A DNA stretch of 64,000 nt, from NCBI RefSeq assembly GCF_009827405.1, contig NZ_WTYY01000002.1, positions 310,001-374,000 on the forward strand, written 5' to 3'. Position numbers and translations under genes: made by a program. The notes under the pieces are model-generated. The model saw only the letters and a program-made list of their open reading frames with translations, was not told where the DNA came from and made no database searches. Every line of letters starts with the position of its first letter. The first letter of the stretch is position 1. Below are positions 7,740 to 16,771 of this stretch, piece by piece. This stretch comes from Alteraurantiacibacter aestuarii (GTDB lineage: Bacteria; Pseudomonadota; Alphaproteobacteria; Sphingomonadales; Sphingomonadaceae).

Positions 7740-8107
7740 CAGCGGCGATCGCGCGTCAGAGTGATGCCGATCTGCTCATCCGCCTCGCTCAGCGCCAGCT
7801 TGACGATCTTGACGCTCACCTGCTCGACTCGGCTGTCCTGCAGGAACAGCGTTTCGCAAACGTGGTCGGCCACCGCCTCGATCAGCTTGTAATGCGTGTC
7901 ACCCAGCGCTTCCGAACAGGCGAATTTCAGGTCCATGTAATTCTTCGACGCATCGAGCGGGGTATCCGCGTCATAATGGTCTGCCACCTTGAATTTCACC
8001 TGCACGGTGAACTTCAGCGGCTGCGGCTGGCCGGTCTCTTCGGAATAGATGCCCGTATGGATATCATGCACGAAGTCGGCGAGTTCGAGGATGAGGCTAT
8101 CTGCCAT
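7739..8107 (-). CDS. folB: Dihydroneopterin aldolase family protein
   Basis: A 122-residue FolB-like protein. The start at the ATG before ADSLILELADF fits the family length; the longer frame upstream runs into the divergent promoter region. It has HTGIYSEETGQPQPLKF (Glu of the active site), then NYMDL (Tyr), LIEAVADHVCETLF (second Glu) and VKIVKLALSEADEQIGITL, where the family usually has a Lys-Pro. Here the Lys is present but the Pro is Leu. It would cleave 7,8-dihydroneopterin in folate synthesis. It lies upstream of the small SDR-like protein and the moa genes. Confidence 0.82.
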   Translation of the reverse strand: MADSLILELADFVHDIHTGIYSEETGQPQPLKFTVQVKFKVADHYDADTPLDASKNYMDLKFACSEALGDTHYKLIEAVADHVCETLFLQDSRVEQVSVKIVKLALSEADEQIGITLTRDRR

Positions 8108-8234
8108 GCGCGCCCCACTGGCACCACCCCGGCCAATTGGCAAGAAAGCATGGCCTTCACCGCCATTAGCCGGTGTTGACTGACAGCCGCGGATATGACC
8201 AATTTGCCGCCAGAGATCGAGGGGAGAAGTGATT

Positions 8235-8990
8235 ATGGCAACGCTACCTGCAAGCACTGGTTCGCGCTGGGTCAAATGGATCGGCGCATTCGCATTGGGC
8301 GGTGCAATACTTGCGGTGCTGATCGCCGTGACCTCGCTCACCCTCGCTCGCTATGACATGATCGACAAGCTGAGCGGCTTCATCGGTTTCATGATGCTGC
8401 TCAACCCGGCGCGCGCGCTGGCGGTGATCGCCGCCATCGGCCTGCTGCTGGCTTTCGTGCGCAAGACCGGCCCCAAGTGGCAATCCGCCACTGCGCTGGT
8501 GCTTTCGGGCGGCCTGCTGGTGGTGATCTATTACGCCGTGATCCTGCCCGCCGGGGAAGCCCCGCCGCTGCATGACATCACCACCGATGTGGACGATCCG
8601 CCGCAGTTCCAGACGCTGGAACTGCGCGCCGACAATCTGATTCCGTTCCAGAGCGAGGAAGAATGGCGCGCCGCGCACCGCACCGGATATCCCGATATCG
8701 GCCCGGTGGTGATCGACAAGAGCCCCAGCGAAGTGCTCGCCAATGCCCGCGCGCTGGCAGAAGGCAATGGCTGGGACATCGCCAGCATCGATATTCCTGC
8801 AGGCCACATGGAGGCCACCGCCTATGCCGGCTACCTGCGCTTCAGGGATGACGTGATCGTGGAGGTCACCCCCATCGACGATGGCAGCACCCGCGTGGAC
8901 ATGCGCTCCGTCAGCCGCGTTGGCCTGTCCGATCTTGGCTATAACGCCAAGCGGATCGAAGCCTTCCTGGCCGAATTGCAGACGCTCTAG
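8235..8990 (+). CDS. DUF1499 membrane protein
   Basis: A 251-residue protein with three N-terminal membrane helices (about 15-35, 45-65, 80-100) and a soluble C-terminal DUF1499 domain, recognisable from the YPDIGPVVID stretch, GWDIASIDIPAGHMEATAYA and DDVIVEVTPIDDGSTRVDMR. The ATG is preferred to the nearby GTG because GGGGAG lies eight bases before it. The role of DUF1499 is unknown. The gene converges on the methyltransferase gene, with the two stop codons overlapping by four bases. Confidence 0.85.
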   Translation: MATLPASTGSRWVKWIGAFALGGAILAVLIAVTSLTLARYDMIDKLSGFIGFMMLLNPARALAVIAAIGLLLAFVRKTGPKWQSATALVLSGGLLVVIYYAVILPAGEAPPLHDITTDVDDPPQFQTLELRADNLIPFQSEEEWRAAHRTGYPDIGPVVIDKSPSEVLANARALAEGNGWDIASIDIPAGHMEATAYAGYLRFRDDVIVEVTPIDDGSTRVDMRSVSRVGLSDLGYNAKRIEAFLAELQTL

Positions 8991-9901
8991 CCGTCGTTTT
9001 TCCAGCGGGCAAAGATGGCGGTGGGCAGCAGCCTGCCGTTGTCCTGCCCGCCCGCACCCTCTTCGCGCACAGCCAGTTCGCCGTGTTCCACCGTGCCCGG
9101 AAGACCGGCAAAGGCTTCTGCCAGCAGCCCGCCAATGGCCAGCGATGACATGCGCACGGCATAGACGGTGAGGAAGCAGAAGCGGCTGTCCGCATCCAGC
9201 AGCTGGCGGCATTCGCCGATCAGACCGGGCAGGCCTTCCTCCAGCCGCCAGACCTCACCATTGGGGCCGCGTCCGAATTTGGGCGGATCGAGGATGATCC
9301 CGTCATATCGCTTCTCTCGCCGCACTTCGCGCGCGGTGAACTTGCCTGCATCGTCGATCAGCCAGCGGATCGGCCGGTCCGTCATCCCGGAAAGCGCCGC
9401 ATTCTCTCGCGCCTGGGCGACCGACTTCTTGCTCGCATCGACATGGGTCACGGGGCCGCACTGGCTCAGCGCCAGCGATCCGGCACCGGTATAGCCAAAC
9501 AGGTTGAGCGTGCTGGCATCATCGCGGCCCGCCAGCTGCGCGCGCATCCATTCCCACACCGGGGCCATATCGGGGAAGAAACCCAGGTGGCGGAAGGGCG
9601 TGCACTGGGCGGTGAAGCGCACCTCCTGCCAGGACAGCGGCCAGCCTTCGCCGGGCACGCTCTTGCTGAAATGCCAGCGGCCGCCGCCGTCTTCATCCGA
9701 TCCGGGCACGAATTCGCCATGCGCCTGCCATTCCGGCCCGTCTTCATCGAGCCGCGGCTGCCACATCGCCTGCGGTTCGGGACGGATGAAGCGGAACGGA
9801 CCATAGCGTTCCAGCTTGCGCCCGTTGCCGCTGTCCACCAGGCCATAATCGGCCCAGGCAGCGCCTTCCATCAGTATCGGCTGGTCAAGGAGATCGGCCA
9901 T
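8987..9901 (-). CDS. Class I SAM-dependent methyltransferase, RlmI/RlmK-like
   Basis: A 304-residue protein of the PF10672 type. LNLFGYTGAGSLALSQCG is the SAM-binding motif I, followed by HVDASKKSVAQARENAALSG, and LDPPKFGRGPNGEVW is the DPP[KR]-type motif found in RNA cytosine and guanine methyltransferases such as RlmI. The N-terminal PUA domain of RlmI is absent. An rRNA substrate is likely, but the exact base is not shown. It follows thrC on the same strand with nine bases between them. Confidence 0.85.
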   Translation of the reverse strand: MADLLDQPILMEGAAWADYGLVDSGNGRKLERYGPFRFIRPEPQAMWQPRLDEDGPEWQAHGEFVPGSDEDGGGRWHFSKSVPGEGWPLSWQEVRFTAQCTPFRHLGFFPDMAPVWEWMRAQLAGRDDASTLNLFGYTGAGSLALSQCGPVTHVDASKKSVAQARENAALSGMTDRPIRWLIDDAGKFTAREVRREKRYDGIILDPPKFGRGPNGEVWRLEEGLPGLIGECRQLLDADSRFCFLTVYAVRMSSLAIGGLLAEAFAGLPGTVEHGELAVREEGAGGQDNGRLLPTAIFARWKNDG

Positions 9902-9910
9902 CAGCGCCTC

Positions 9911-11311
9911 CTATGAACTCGGCGTCGCACGCTCCGCCACGAAGCTGGCAACGGCATCATAATCACCCGGCAGTTCAACCACGGCTTCCTGCCGGTCAAA
10001 CAGATTGCCGATGCGAGAGGGCAGGTGCGGACGCATGCCCGTGGCCCGTTCCACCGCATCGGGGAACTTGGCCGGATGGGCCGTGGCCAGCGTGACGATC
10101 GGCACGCTGGGATCAATGCCGCAGTTGCGCGCGCCGTGCAGGCCGATGGCGGTATGCGGGTCGATCACCTCGCCGCAGTTCTCCGCCGCCCATGCCATCG
10201 CCCGGACCATGTCATCACCGTCCGCGCGCACGGAGGTGAACAGCGCCGCTGCCCCTTCGCGCTGGGCATTGGTCAGTTGCATGGCCTTGCTCGCTTCAAA
10301 CCCGCGCATCTGCTCGGCCAGCGCCTTGCCATCGCGCCCGCCGCAATCGAACAGCAGCCGCTCGAAGTTGGAGGAGACCTGGATATCCATGCTGGGCGCG
10401 GCGGTGGGAGTAACCGTTCCGGCCGAGTAATCGCCCGTGGTCAGGGCGCGGTAGAGGATATCGTTAATGTTGGTGGCCACGATCAGCCGCTCTATCGGCA
10501 GGCCCATCTGCGCCGCGACATAGCCGGCGAACACATCGCCGAAATTGCCCGTGGGCACGCTGAAGGCAACCTTGCGATCGGGCGCGCCAAGCTGGAGCGC
10601 GGCGGCGAAATAATACACCACCTGCGCCATCAGCCGCGCCCAGTTGATGGAATTGACCGCACTGATGCGAAAACGCCCGGTCATGGCATCATCCACGAAC
10701 ATGCGCTTCACCATCGCCTGGGCATCATCGAAGCTGCCTTCGATGGCGATATTGTGCACATTGGGCGCGCGCACGGTGGTCATCTGCCGGCGCTGCACGT
10801 CACTGACGCGGCCCTTGGGATGGAGCATGAAGATATCCACCCGCTCCCGCCCGGCGACCGCATCAATGGCGGCGGAACCGGTGTCGCCGCTGGTCGCGCC
10901 AACGATGGTCAGGTGGTCCTGATTCTTCTGCAGGAAATGTTCGAACAGGCGGCCCAGCAATTGCAGCGCCACATCCTTGAACGCCAGCGTGGGCCCGTGA
11001 AACAGCTCCAGCAGCCAGTGCTGCTGGTCAAACTGCGTCAGCGGGGTCACCGCCTCATGTGCGAAGCGGCCATAGGCGCGCGTGCACAGGTCGCGCAGCT
11101 CATCCTCTGTCAGGCTGGGCGTGACGAAGGGCAGCATCACCCGCACCGCCAGCTCAACATAGGACAGGCCGCGCATATCGGCGATCTGCGCCGCAGTGAA
11201 GCGCGGCCATTCCCGCGGGACATACAGCCCGCCATCGGAGGCGAGGCCGGCCAGCGTCACCCCTTCGAAATCGAGCGCCTGTGCGCTGCCTCTGGTCGAA
11301 ATATATTCCAT
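9911..11311 (-). CDS. thrC: Threonine synthase
   Basis: A 466-residue PLP enzyme that makes threonine from O-phosphohomoserine. It begins with YISTRGSAQALDFEGV and has GPTLAFKDVALQLLGR, which holds the PLP lysine, and ATSGDTGSAAIDA, the phosphate-binding loop. This is the longer form (about 465 aa) common in proteobacteria. It is the last gene of the aa3 oxidase run, 13 bases after SURF1; the oxidase-thrC link is common in alphaproteobacteria. Confidence 0.97.
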   Translation of the reverse strand: MEYISTRGSAQALDFEGVTLAGLASDGGLYVPREWPRFTAAQIADMRGLSYVELAVRVMLPFVTPSLTEDELRDLCTRAYGRFAHEAVTPLTQFDQQHWLLELFHGPTLAFKDVALQLLGRLFEHFLQKNQDHLTIVGATSGDTGSAAIDAVAGRERVDIFMLHPKGRVSDVQRRQMTTVRAPNVHNIAIEGSFDDAQAMVKRMFVDDAMTGRFRISAVNSINWARLMAQVVYYFAAALQLGAPDRKVAFSVPTGNFGDVFAGYVAAQMGLPIERLIVATNINDILYRALTTGDYSAGTVTPTAAPSMDIQVSSNFERLLFDCGGRDGKALAEQMRGFEASKAMQLTNAQREGAAALFTSVRADGDDMVRAMAWAAENCGEVIDPHTAIGLHGARNCGIDPSVPIVTLATAHPAKFPDAVERATGMRPHLPSRIGNLFDRQEAVVELPGDYDAVASFVAERATPSS

Positions 11312-11324
11312 TGCGAAAGCGCGG

Positions 11325-11939
11325 TTAGCGCCAGCGGCGGCGCAAGGCCAGTATATAGATGACCAGCGCGGTCAGCGCGAAGAAGAACCACTGCCCGGCA
11401 TAGGCCAGATGGTTGTTGGGCAGGTCGGCAGGATCGGGCGTGGCATTGGGCTCAAGCCCTTCCAGTGGCGGGTCCGCCACGATGCGCCAGCCCCGCTCTC
11501 CACCGCGCGCCACGATCCCCTCTACCTGGCCCTGCGTCCATTCGGCCAGTTCGGGATCCCGCGACCATCCAAGGACAAGATCGACCTCCTCTGGCAAAAC
11601 AGCCGAGGCGGAAGGAGCGCCAGCTTGCGATCCCGTATCCGGACTGCCGGTGGTGCAGGTGACGATATGGGCCCAGCCCGCGACGCCGCGCGCGTTGCGC
11701 CCCGAAATGCTCGAAGCGTCACGGCCCTGATCGCAATAGAAGCTTGCCCTGCGAAACAGGGCATCAGGATCGCCGAAATTGCCGAGTACCACCTCGTCAT
11801 CGGCAATCTGCGCCTGATAACGGGCGATCAGCGCTTCTTTCTCATCCAGCCGCCCCAGCTGCCAGAAGCCCAGCGCGATCATGGTGGCGACGGCGGCCAG
11901 CACAATGATGGTGGGAATGATCGGAATCTTGCGCGTCAT
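11325..11939 (-). CDS. surf1: SURF1 family cytochrome oxidase assembly protein
   Basis: A 204-residue SURF1/Shy1 homologue. It has one membrane helix at each end (IIPTIIVLAAVATMIALGFW and FFFALTALVIYILAL) with a periplasmic domain between. GFWQLGRLDEKEALIARY is the usual first motif. SURF1 helps insert haem a into subunit I of aa3 oxidase. Here it overlaps the DUF983 gene by four bases and precedes thrC. Confidence 0.92.
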   Translation of the reverse strand: MTRKIPIIPTIIVLAAVATMIALGFWQLGRLDEKEALIARYQAQIADDEVVLGNFGDPDALFRRASFYCDQGRDASSISGRNARGVAGWAHIVTCTTGSPDTGSQAGAPSASAVLPEEVDLVLGWSRDPELAEWTQGQVEGIVARGGERGWRIVADPPLEGLEPNATPDPADLPNNHLAYAGQWFFFALTALVIYILALRRRWR

Positions 11940-12355
11940 GACAAGTCACTTCCATCATGGCGCTGTGCACGGGCATGTTCATGCCGGTGTTCAGCCGCAT
12001 TGCTGCGAAATTCGCGCACCAGCAGCGCCCCCTTGGACAGCCTGAGGCCCGCAACCACCCCGCCCACGATCAACGGCAGCCACAGGACCACGTGCAGCCA
12101 CCACGGCGGATCGAAGGTCAGTTGCAGCCAAATGGCCAGCCCGACGACTATTGCCCCGACGATCAGCGTCAGGAAGGCCGCTGGCCCGTCCCCCACGTTG
12201 AAGCGGGAATAGTCAAGGCCGCAGCCTGTGCAGCGCGGGGCAAATTTGATCGCCCCGTCGAACATCGTCCTGGCTCCGCAGCGCGGGCACAAACCGAAAA
12301 GGGCAGCCTCACCTAAAGCGGGCTGCCCTTTGCGAGTGTCTGGAAGGTCAGTCAC
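11936..12355 (-). CDS. DUF983 family protein
   Basis: A 139-residue protein with a zinc-ribbon-like N-terminus, CPRCGARTMF and CTGCGLDY (two CxxC pairs), followed by two membrane helices and a basic C-terminus. DUF983 genes lie between ctaE and SURF1 in many alphaproteobacteria, so a role in oxidase assembly or haem and copper supply is likely but unproven. The GTG start is chosen because it lies just after the ctaE stop; the longer frame would overlap ctaE by about 100 bases. Confidence 0.85.
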   Translation of the reverse strand: MTDLPDTRKGQPALGEAALFGLCPRCGARTMFDGAIKFAPRCTGCGLDYSRFNVGDGPAAFLTLIVGAIVVGLAIWLQLTFDPPWWLHVVLWLPLIVGGVVAGLRLSKGALLVREFRSNAAEHRHEHARAQRHDGSDLS

Positions 12356-12359
12356 GAGA

Positions 12360-13220
12360 TCAATGGATCTCTGCGCCCCAACCGCCCCAGACGTAGACGA
12401 CGATGAACAGGAACAGCCACACCACGTCAACGAAGTGCCAGTACCAGGCTGCGGCCTCAAAGCCGAAGTGCTGGCGCGGGGTGAAGTGGCCCAGATAGGT
12501 GCGGCGCAGGCAGACGATCAGGAAGATCGTGCCGACCAGCACATGGAAGCCGTGGAAGCCGGTGGCCATGTAGAAGGCCGAGCCATAGGTGTTGGTGCCG
12601 AAGGGGAACGGCGCGTGGCTGTATTCATAGGCCTGGATGCTGGTAAACAGGATGCCCAGGGCAATGGTCAGCCACAGGCCCTTCTTCAGCCCGTCACGGT
12701 CGCCGTGGATCAGCGAGTGGTGCGCCCAGGTGACCGTGGTGCCGGAGCACAGCAGGATCAGCGTGTTGAGCAGCGGCAGGTCGAATGCGTCGAGGACGTG
12801 CAGGCCTTCCGGCGGGAACTTGGCCAGCATGGCCGCGCCTTCTTCGCCAATCAGGTTGCGCGTCACACCGTCAATTACTTCCAGCGGCGCGGGGAACAGG
12901 GCGAAATCGAACCAGCTCCAGAACCAGCCGACGAAGAACATCACTTCCGAAGCGATGAACAGGATCATCCCATAGCGCAGGTGCAGCTGCACAACCGGCG
13001 TGTGATCGCCAGCCTGCGCTTCCTTCACGATATTGGAGAACCAGGAAAAGAAAGTGGCAATCAGGCCGGCGACACCAATGCCCAGCACCAGATGCCAGCT
13101 GGCCATGTCATGCATGAACAGCACCATGCCGCTGGTAAAGATCAGCGCAGAAGCTGCACCGATCAGAGGCCAGATATCGGGAGCGAGAATGTGATAATCG
13201 TGGTTCTTGGCGCCAGCCAT
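12360..13220 (-). CDS. ctaE: Cytochrome c oxidase subunit III
   Basis: A 286-residue membrane protein, seven helices by the family pattern. The start AGAKNHDYHILAPDIWPL is typical of alphaproteobacterial subunit III. Characteristic stretches include FIASEVMFFVGWFWSWFDFA, TTVTWAHHSLIHGDR and ATGFHGFHVLVGTIFL, and the end WHFVDVVWLFLFIVVYVWG. Subunit III binds subunit I and stabilises turnover. The ATG before AGAKNH is preferred over a much longer open frame with a non-family N-terminus. Confidence 0.97.
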   Translation of the reverse strand: MAGAKNHDYHILAPDIWPLIGAASALIFTSGMVLFMHDMASWHLVLGIGVAGLIATFFSWFSNIVKEAQAGDHTPVVQLHLRYGMILFIASEVMFFVGWFWSWFDFALFPAPLEVIDGVTRNLIGEEGAAMLAKFPPEGLHVLDAFDLPLLNTLILLCSGTTVTWAHHSLIHGDRDGLKKGLWLTIALGILFTSIQAYEYSHAPFPFGTNTYGSAFYMATGFHGFHVLVGTIFLIVCLRRTYLGHFTPRQHFGFEAAAWYWHFVDVVWLFLFIVVYVWGGWGAEIH

Positions 13221-13288
13221 GATGTCAGTCCTGATTAGTCGTTTCGTGAAGGCCCTTAAAGCGCGGAAGCCGCAGGGTCCAGAGCCTA

Positions 13289-13855
13289 TCAGTCGGTTAT
13301 TGCACGGTGGAATGTGTAAGACAGGGTAATCTGTTCCACACCTTCCATGTTCGGATCGTCCAGAGCCTTTGGATCGACGTAGTAAAGCACCGGCATACGG
13401 ACCTCCTGGCCCGGTTGCAGGGTCTGCTCCGTGAAACAGAAGCACTGGATCTTGTTGAAATAGATTCCGGCCTGCTCAGGCTCCACATTGAAGGTGGCCG
13501 TGCCGGTGATCGGTTCGCTGGAATTGTTGCGCGCGGTGTAGGTTGCCATGTCGCGCTGGCCGATGGTGATTGTATCGGTCACCTGAACCGGTTCGAATGT
13601 CCACGGCATATCGCTGGCGGTATTGGCATCGAAGCGGATCGAATAGGTCTTTCCGCCCGCGCTTTGCGCCATGCGTGCGGCCAGGTCCGCTTCGGCCTCA
13701 GTCGCCACCTGTGTGGTGCCGGCAAAACCGGTGACGCGGCAGAAAAGATTATACAGCGGCACCGCGGCAAAACCCAGGCCCAGCATGGCCAGCGCCATGC
13801 CGAACGCCATCAGCATGGTGCGGCGATTGCGGTTATCGAGCGCGCCCGCAGCCAT
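13289..13855 (-). CDS. ctaG: Cytochrome c oxidase assembly protein CtaG/Cox11
   Basis: A 188-residue Cox11 homologue with one N-terminal membrane helix, then a periplasmic beta domain. IQCFCFTEQTLQPGQEV holds the CFCF copper-binding motif, and MPVLYYVDP follows. It delivers copper to CuB of subunit I. Its ATG overlaps the stop of the 41-residue gene (TGATG). Confidence 0.96.
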   Translation of the reverse strand: MAAGALDNRNRRTMLMAFGMALAMLGLGFAAVPLYNLFCRVTGFAGTTQVATEAEADLAARMAQSAGGKTYSIRFDANTASDMPWTFEPVQVTDTITIGQRDMATYTARNNSSEPITGTATFNVEPEQAGIYFNKIQCFCFTEQTLQPGQEVRMPVLYYVDPKALDDPNMEGVEQITLSYTFHRAITD

Positions 13856-13980
13856 CAGTCACCCATCCTCACGATCGTGATCGCATAGAAAAGCGCGACG
13901 AAGCCAAACAGCACCAGTGCGAACACCAGATTGCGGGCCTTGCGCCGGCGGGTGAATTCTTCCTGTTCCTGCGGGGTCAT
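13855..13980 (-). CDS. 41-aa single-helix protein of the aa3 operon (CoxF-like)
   Basis: A short protein of 41 residues: an acidic-basic N-terminus ([17 protein letters not shown]) and one membrane helix ([20 protein letters not shown]). Small genes of this kind lie between ctaB and ctaG in many alphaproteobacteria and are sometimes called CoxF or an oxidase assembly protein. It overlaps ctaB by ATGA and ctaG by TGATG, so expression is coupled on both sides. That, with the conserved place in the operon, supports it as real. Confidence 0.85.
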   Translation of the reverse strand: MTPQEQEEFTRRRKARNLVFALVLFGFVALFYAITIVRMGD

Positions 13981-14885
13981 GAGAGGATCATCCTGTCTGC
14001 CACCAAAGCGGTGAAAAGCGCGAAAAGATACAGCACCGAATAGGCGAACAGCCGCTTTTCGGGCTTCATGGTATCGCCGGGAACCGAGGTGCGAAAGCCC
14101 ACGGGCACGGACAGTGCCAGAAACAGGCCGGAAAGTGCCAGCGCCGCAATTCCGTAGATCGCGCCGGTGCCGCCAATTGCCCACGGCGTCAGGCTGATCA
14201 GCAGCAGGCCGATGGAATAGGCGAAGATCTGCCTGCGCGTGCTCTTCTCGCCCGCGACCACCGGCATCATCGGAATGCCGACCTTGGCGTAATCCGTCTG
14301 CACGAACAGCGCCAGCGCCCAGAAATGCGGTGGGGTCCAGATGAAGATGATGGCAAACAGCAGCAGGGGCATGGCGGTGATATCGCCCGTCACCGCGACC
14401 CAGCCGATCAGCGGAGGAAAGGCCCCTGCCCCGCCGCCAATGACGATATTCTGCGGCGTGCGCGGCTTGAGCCACATGGTGTAGACCACGGCGTAATAAA
14501 CGATCGACACGGCCAGGATGATCGCCGCCAGCCAGTGGATCGCCAGCCCCATCACACCCACGGACGTGCAGGACAGCAGCAGGCCGAAATCGCGCGCATC
14601 CTCGCGCCGCATCCTGCCTTGCGGAATCGGGCGCTTGGCGGTGCGCTTCATCCCGGCATCGAGATCGGCCTCCCACCACTGGTTGAGCGTGGCCGCGCCG
14701 CCAGCACCCAGCGCAATGCACAGGATTGCGGTGAAGCCGAGAACCGGGTGGATATGGCCGGGAGCTGCCAGCAGGCCGGCAAGCCCGGTAAACACCACCA
14801 GGCTCATCACGCGCGGCTTGGTCAGGGCGAAGAAATCGCGCCATTCGGCAGGCATGGTCTGAACAGGGGCGGCGGTTATGGCCAT
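13977..14885 (-). CDS. ctaB: Protohaem IX farnesyltransferase (haem o synthase)
   Basis: A 302-residue UbiA-family prenyltransferase with about nine membrane helices. [19 protein letters not shown] is the first Asp-rich motif with the typical [33 protein letters not shown] and [13 protein letters not shown] are further signatures. It farnesylates haem b to haem o, the precursor of haem a for CtaD. It lies between ctaD and ctaG in the usual order. Confidence 0.97.
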   Translation of the reverse strand: MAITAAPVQTMPAEWRDFFALTKPRVMSLVVFTGLAGLLAAPGHIHPVLGFTAILCIALGAGGAATLNQWWEADLDAGMKRTAKRPIPQGRMRREDARDFGLLLSCTSVGVMGLAIHWLAAIILAVSIVYYAVVYTMWLKPRTPQNIVIGGGAGAFPPLIGWVAVTGDITAMPLLLFAIIFIWTPPHFWALALFVQTDYAKVGIPMMPVVAGEKSTRRQIFAYSIGLLLISLTPWAIGGTGAIYGIAALALSGLFLALSVPVGFRTSVPGDTMKPEKRLFAYSVLYLFALFTALVADRMILS

Positions 14886-14934
14886 GGCGATTGTCTTTTA
14901 CGGCTCCAACTCAACGGGAGGTCATTTGCAAGCA

Positions 14935-14962
14935 GGGGCGCGGTCGTTCCCGTCCGCGCCCC
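14935..14962 (-). other. GC-rich hairpin between ctaD and ctaB
   Basis: A perfect nine-base inverted repeat (GGGGCGCGG and CCGCGCCCC) with a ten-base loop lies in the 119-bp gap between ctaD and ctaB. It has no T-run on the minus strand, so it is more likely an RNA processing or stability element, or a partial terminator that lowers expression of the assembly genes relative to the subunit genes. Confidence 0.55.
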
Positions 14963-15004
14963 CACCCCTTTTCTTGTACCCCGAACGCGCCGGGGACACT
15001 GCGA

Positions 15005-16717
15005 TCAGGCCTTGGCCGGAGCCTGGCTGATGTGATCGTTGGAGGAATGGTGGTCCTCGATCACGGGCAGCGTTTCGAACTGGTGGAACGGCGGCGGGCT
15101 GGACAGCGACCACTCAAGCGTGGTGGCGCCTTCGCCCCAGTAATTGGCTTCCGCCTTCTTGCCCGCGATCAGCGCATAAGCGGTGTTCACGAAGAAGATC
15201 AGCATGCTGCCCGCCATCACGTAATAGCCCAGGCTGGAAATGTGGTTCCAGTATTCGAAGGCCGGCGTGTAGTCCGGATAGCGGCGCGCCATGCCCTGCA
15301 GGCCCAGGAAGTGCTGCGGGAAGAAGATGATGTTCACACCGATGAAGAAGATCCAGAAGTGCAGGTGGGCGAGGAATTCGGAATGCATCCGGCCGCTCAT
15401 TTTCGGGAACCAGTAATACCAGCCCGCGAACAGCGAGAACACCGCACCCATCGACAGCACATAGTGGAAATGCGCCACCACGTAATAGGTATCGTGCAGG
15501 TTGTCGTCGATGCCGCCATTGGCCAGCACAACGCCGGTCACGCCGCCAACGGTGAACAGGAAGATGAAGCCCATCGCCCACACCATCGGTGATTTGAATT
15601 CAATCGATCCGCCCCACATGGTGGCGATCCAGCTGAAGATCTTGATGCCGGTGGGCACCGCGATGACCATGGTTGCGGCGGTGAAATACATCTTCGTATT
15701 CACGTCCAGGCCCACGGTATACATGTGGTGCGCCCATACGATGAAGCCGACCACGCCGATGGCGACCATGGCATAGGCCATGCCCAGATAGCCGAACACC
15801 GGCTTCTTGGAGAAGGTCGCCACGATCTGGCTGATCATGCCGAAGCCCGGCAGGATCATGATGTACACTTCGGGGTGCCCGAAGAACCAGAACAGATGCT
15901 GGTACAGGATCGGATCACCGCCACCGGCCGGATCGAAGAAGGTTGTGCCAAAGTTGCGATCGGTCAGCAGCATGGTGATGGCAGCGGCCAGAACCGGCAG
16001 CGCCAGCAGCAGCAGGAAGGCAGTGACCAGCACCGACCACACGAACAGCGGCATCTTGTGCAGCGTCATGCCGGGGGCACGCATGTTGAAGATGGTGGTG
16101 ATGAAATTGGTCGCGCCAAGGATCGAGCCTGCGCCCGCAAGGTGGAGCGAGAAGATCGCGAAATCGACTGCCGGCCCGACAGAGCCGCTGGTCGACAGCG
16201 GAGCATAGACGGTCCAGCCCGTGCCCGCGCCATTGCCGACGCCGCCCGGCACGAAGGCCGAGAACATCAGCGAGCAGAAGCCGGCAACCGTCAGCCAGAA
16301 GGAGATGTTGTTCATGCGCGGGAAGGCCATGTCCGGCGCGCCGATCATCAGCGGCACGAACCAGTTGCCAAAACCGCCGATCATGGCCGGCATGACCATG
16401 AAGAACACCATGATCAGGCCGTGTGCGGTAATCAGCACGTTCCACATGTGCCCATTGGCATCGAAGCTGGCTTCGCCGCCCATGAACTCGACCCACCAGC
16501 CCAGCACCTGGATGCCCGGCTGCGCCAGTTCGGCACGCATGATGCCCGATACAATGCCGCCGATGATGCCCGCGAAGATCGCGAAGATCAGGTACAGCGT
16601 GCCGATGTCCTTGTGATTGGTGGACATGAACCAGCGCGCGAAAAAGCCTGGCTTGTGATCCGCATCATGTGCGTGATCGTCGTGGTGGGCATCAAAGCCT
16701 TCAGCAGTCGTGGCCAT
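15005..16717 (-). CDS. ctaD: Cytochrome c oxidase subunit I
   Basis: A 570-residue haem-copper oxidase subunit I with twelve predicted membrane helices. [18 protein letters not shown] holds the CuB His and its cross-linked Tyr, [19 protein letters not shown] holds the paired His and K-channel region, and [12 protein letters not shown] holds the haem ligands. LADRNFG-type sequence ([19 protein letters not shown]) is also present. This is an A-type aa3 oxidase. It lies 54 bases after ctaC. Confidence 0.98.
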   Translation of the reverse strand: MATTAEGFDAHHDDHAHDADHKPGFFARWFMSTNHKDIGTLYLIFAIFAGIIGGIVSGIMRAELAQPGIQVLGWWVEFMGGEASFDANGHMWNVLITAHGLIMVFFMVMPAMIGGFGNWFVPLMIGAPDMAFPRMNNISFWLTVAGFCSLMFSAFVPGGVGNGAGTGWTVYAPLSTSGSVGPAVDFAIFSLHLAGAGSILGATNFITTIFNMRAPGMTLHKMPLFVWSVLVTAFLLLLALPVLAAAITMLLTDRNFGTTFFDPAGGGDPILYQHLFWFFGHPEVYIMILPGFGMISQIVATFSKKPVFGYLGMAYAMVAIGVVGFIVWAHHMYTVGLDVNTKMYFTAATMVIAVPTGIKIFSWIATMWGGSIEFKSPMVWAMGFIFLFTVGGVTGVVLANGGIDDNLHDTYYVVAHFHYVLSMGAVFSLFAGWYYWFPKMSGRMHSEFLAHLHFWIFFIGVNIIFFPQHFLGLQGMARRYPDYTPAFEYWNHISSLGYYVMAGSMLIFFVNTAYALIAGKKAEANYWGEGATTLEWSLSSPPPFHQFETLPVIEDHHSSNDHISQAPAKA

Positions 16718-16771
16718 ATTCGTCTCGGACCTTGGTCTATCGTGTCAAACTTACAAATTCGAATGGCGAAA

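Noticed and set aside
7357-8234. Moco, TPP or pterin riboswitch near moaA and folB
   Set aside because: The gap before moaA is 11 bases and that before folB lacks an obvious conserved fold; no space for such an element.
13221-13445. Long N-terminal extension of ctaE
   Set aside because: The extra 75 residues do not resemble subunit III and overlap the 3' end of ctaG on the same strand.
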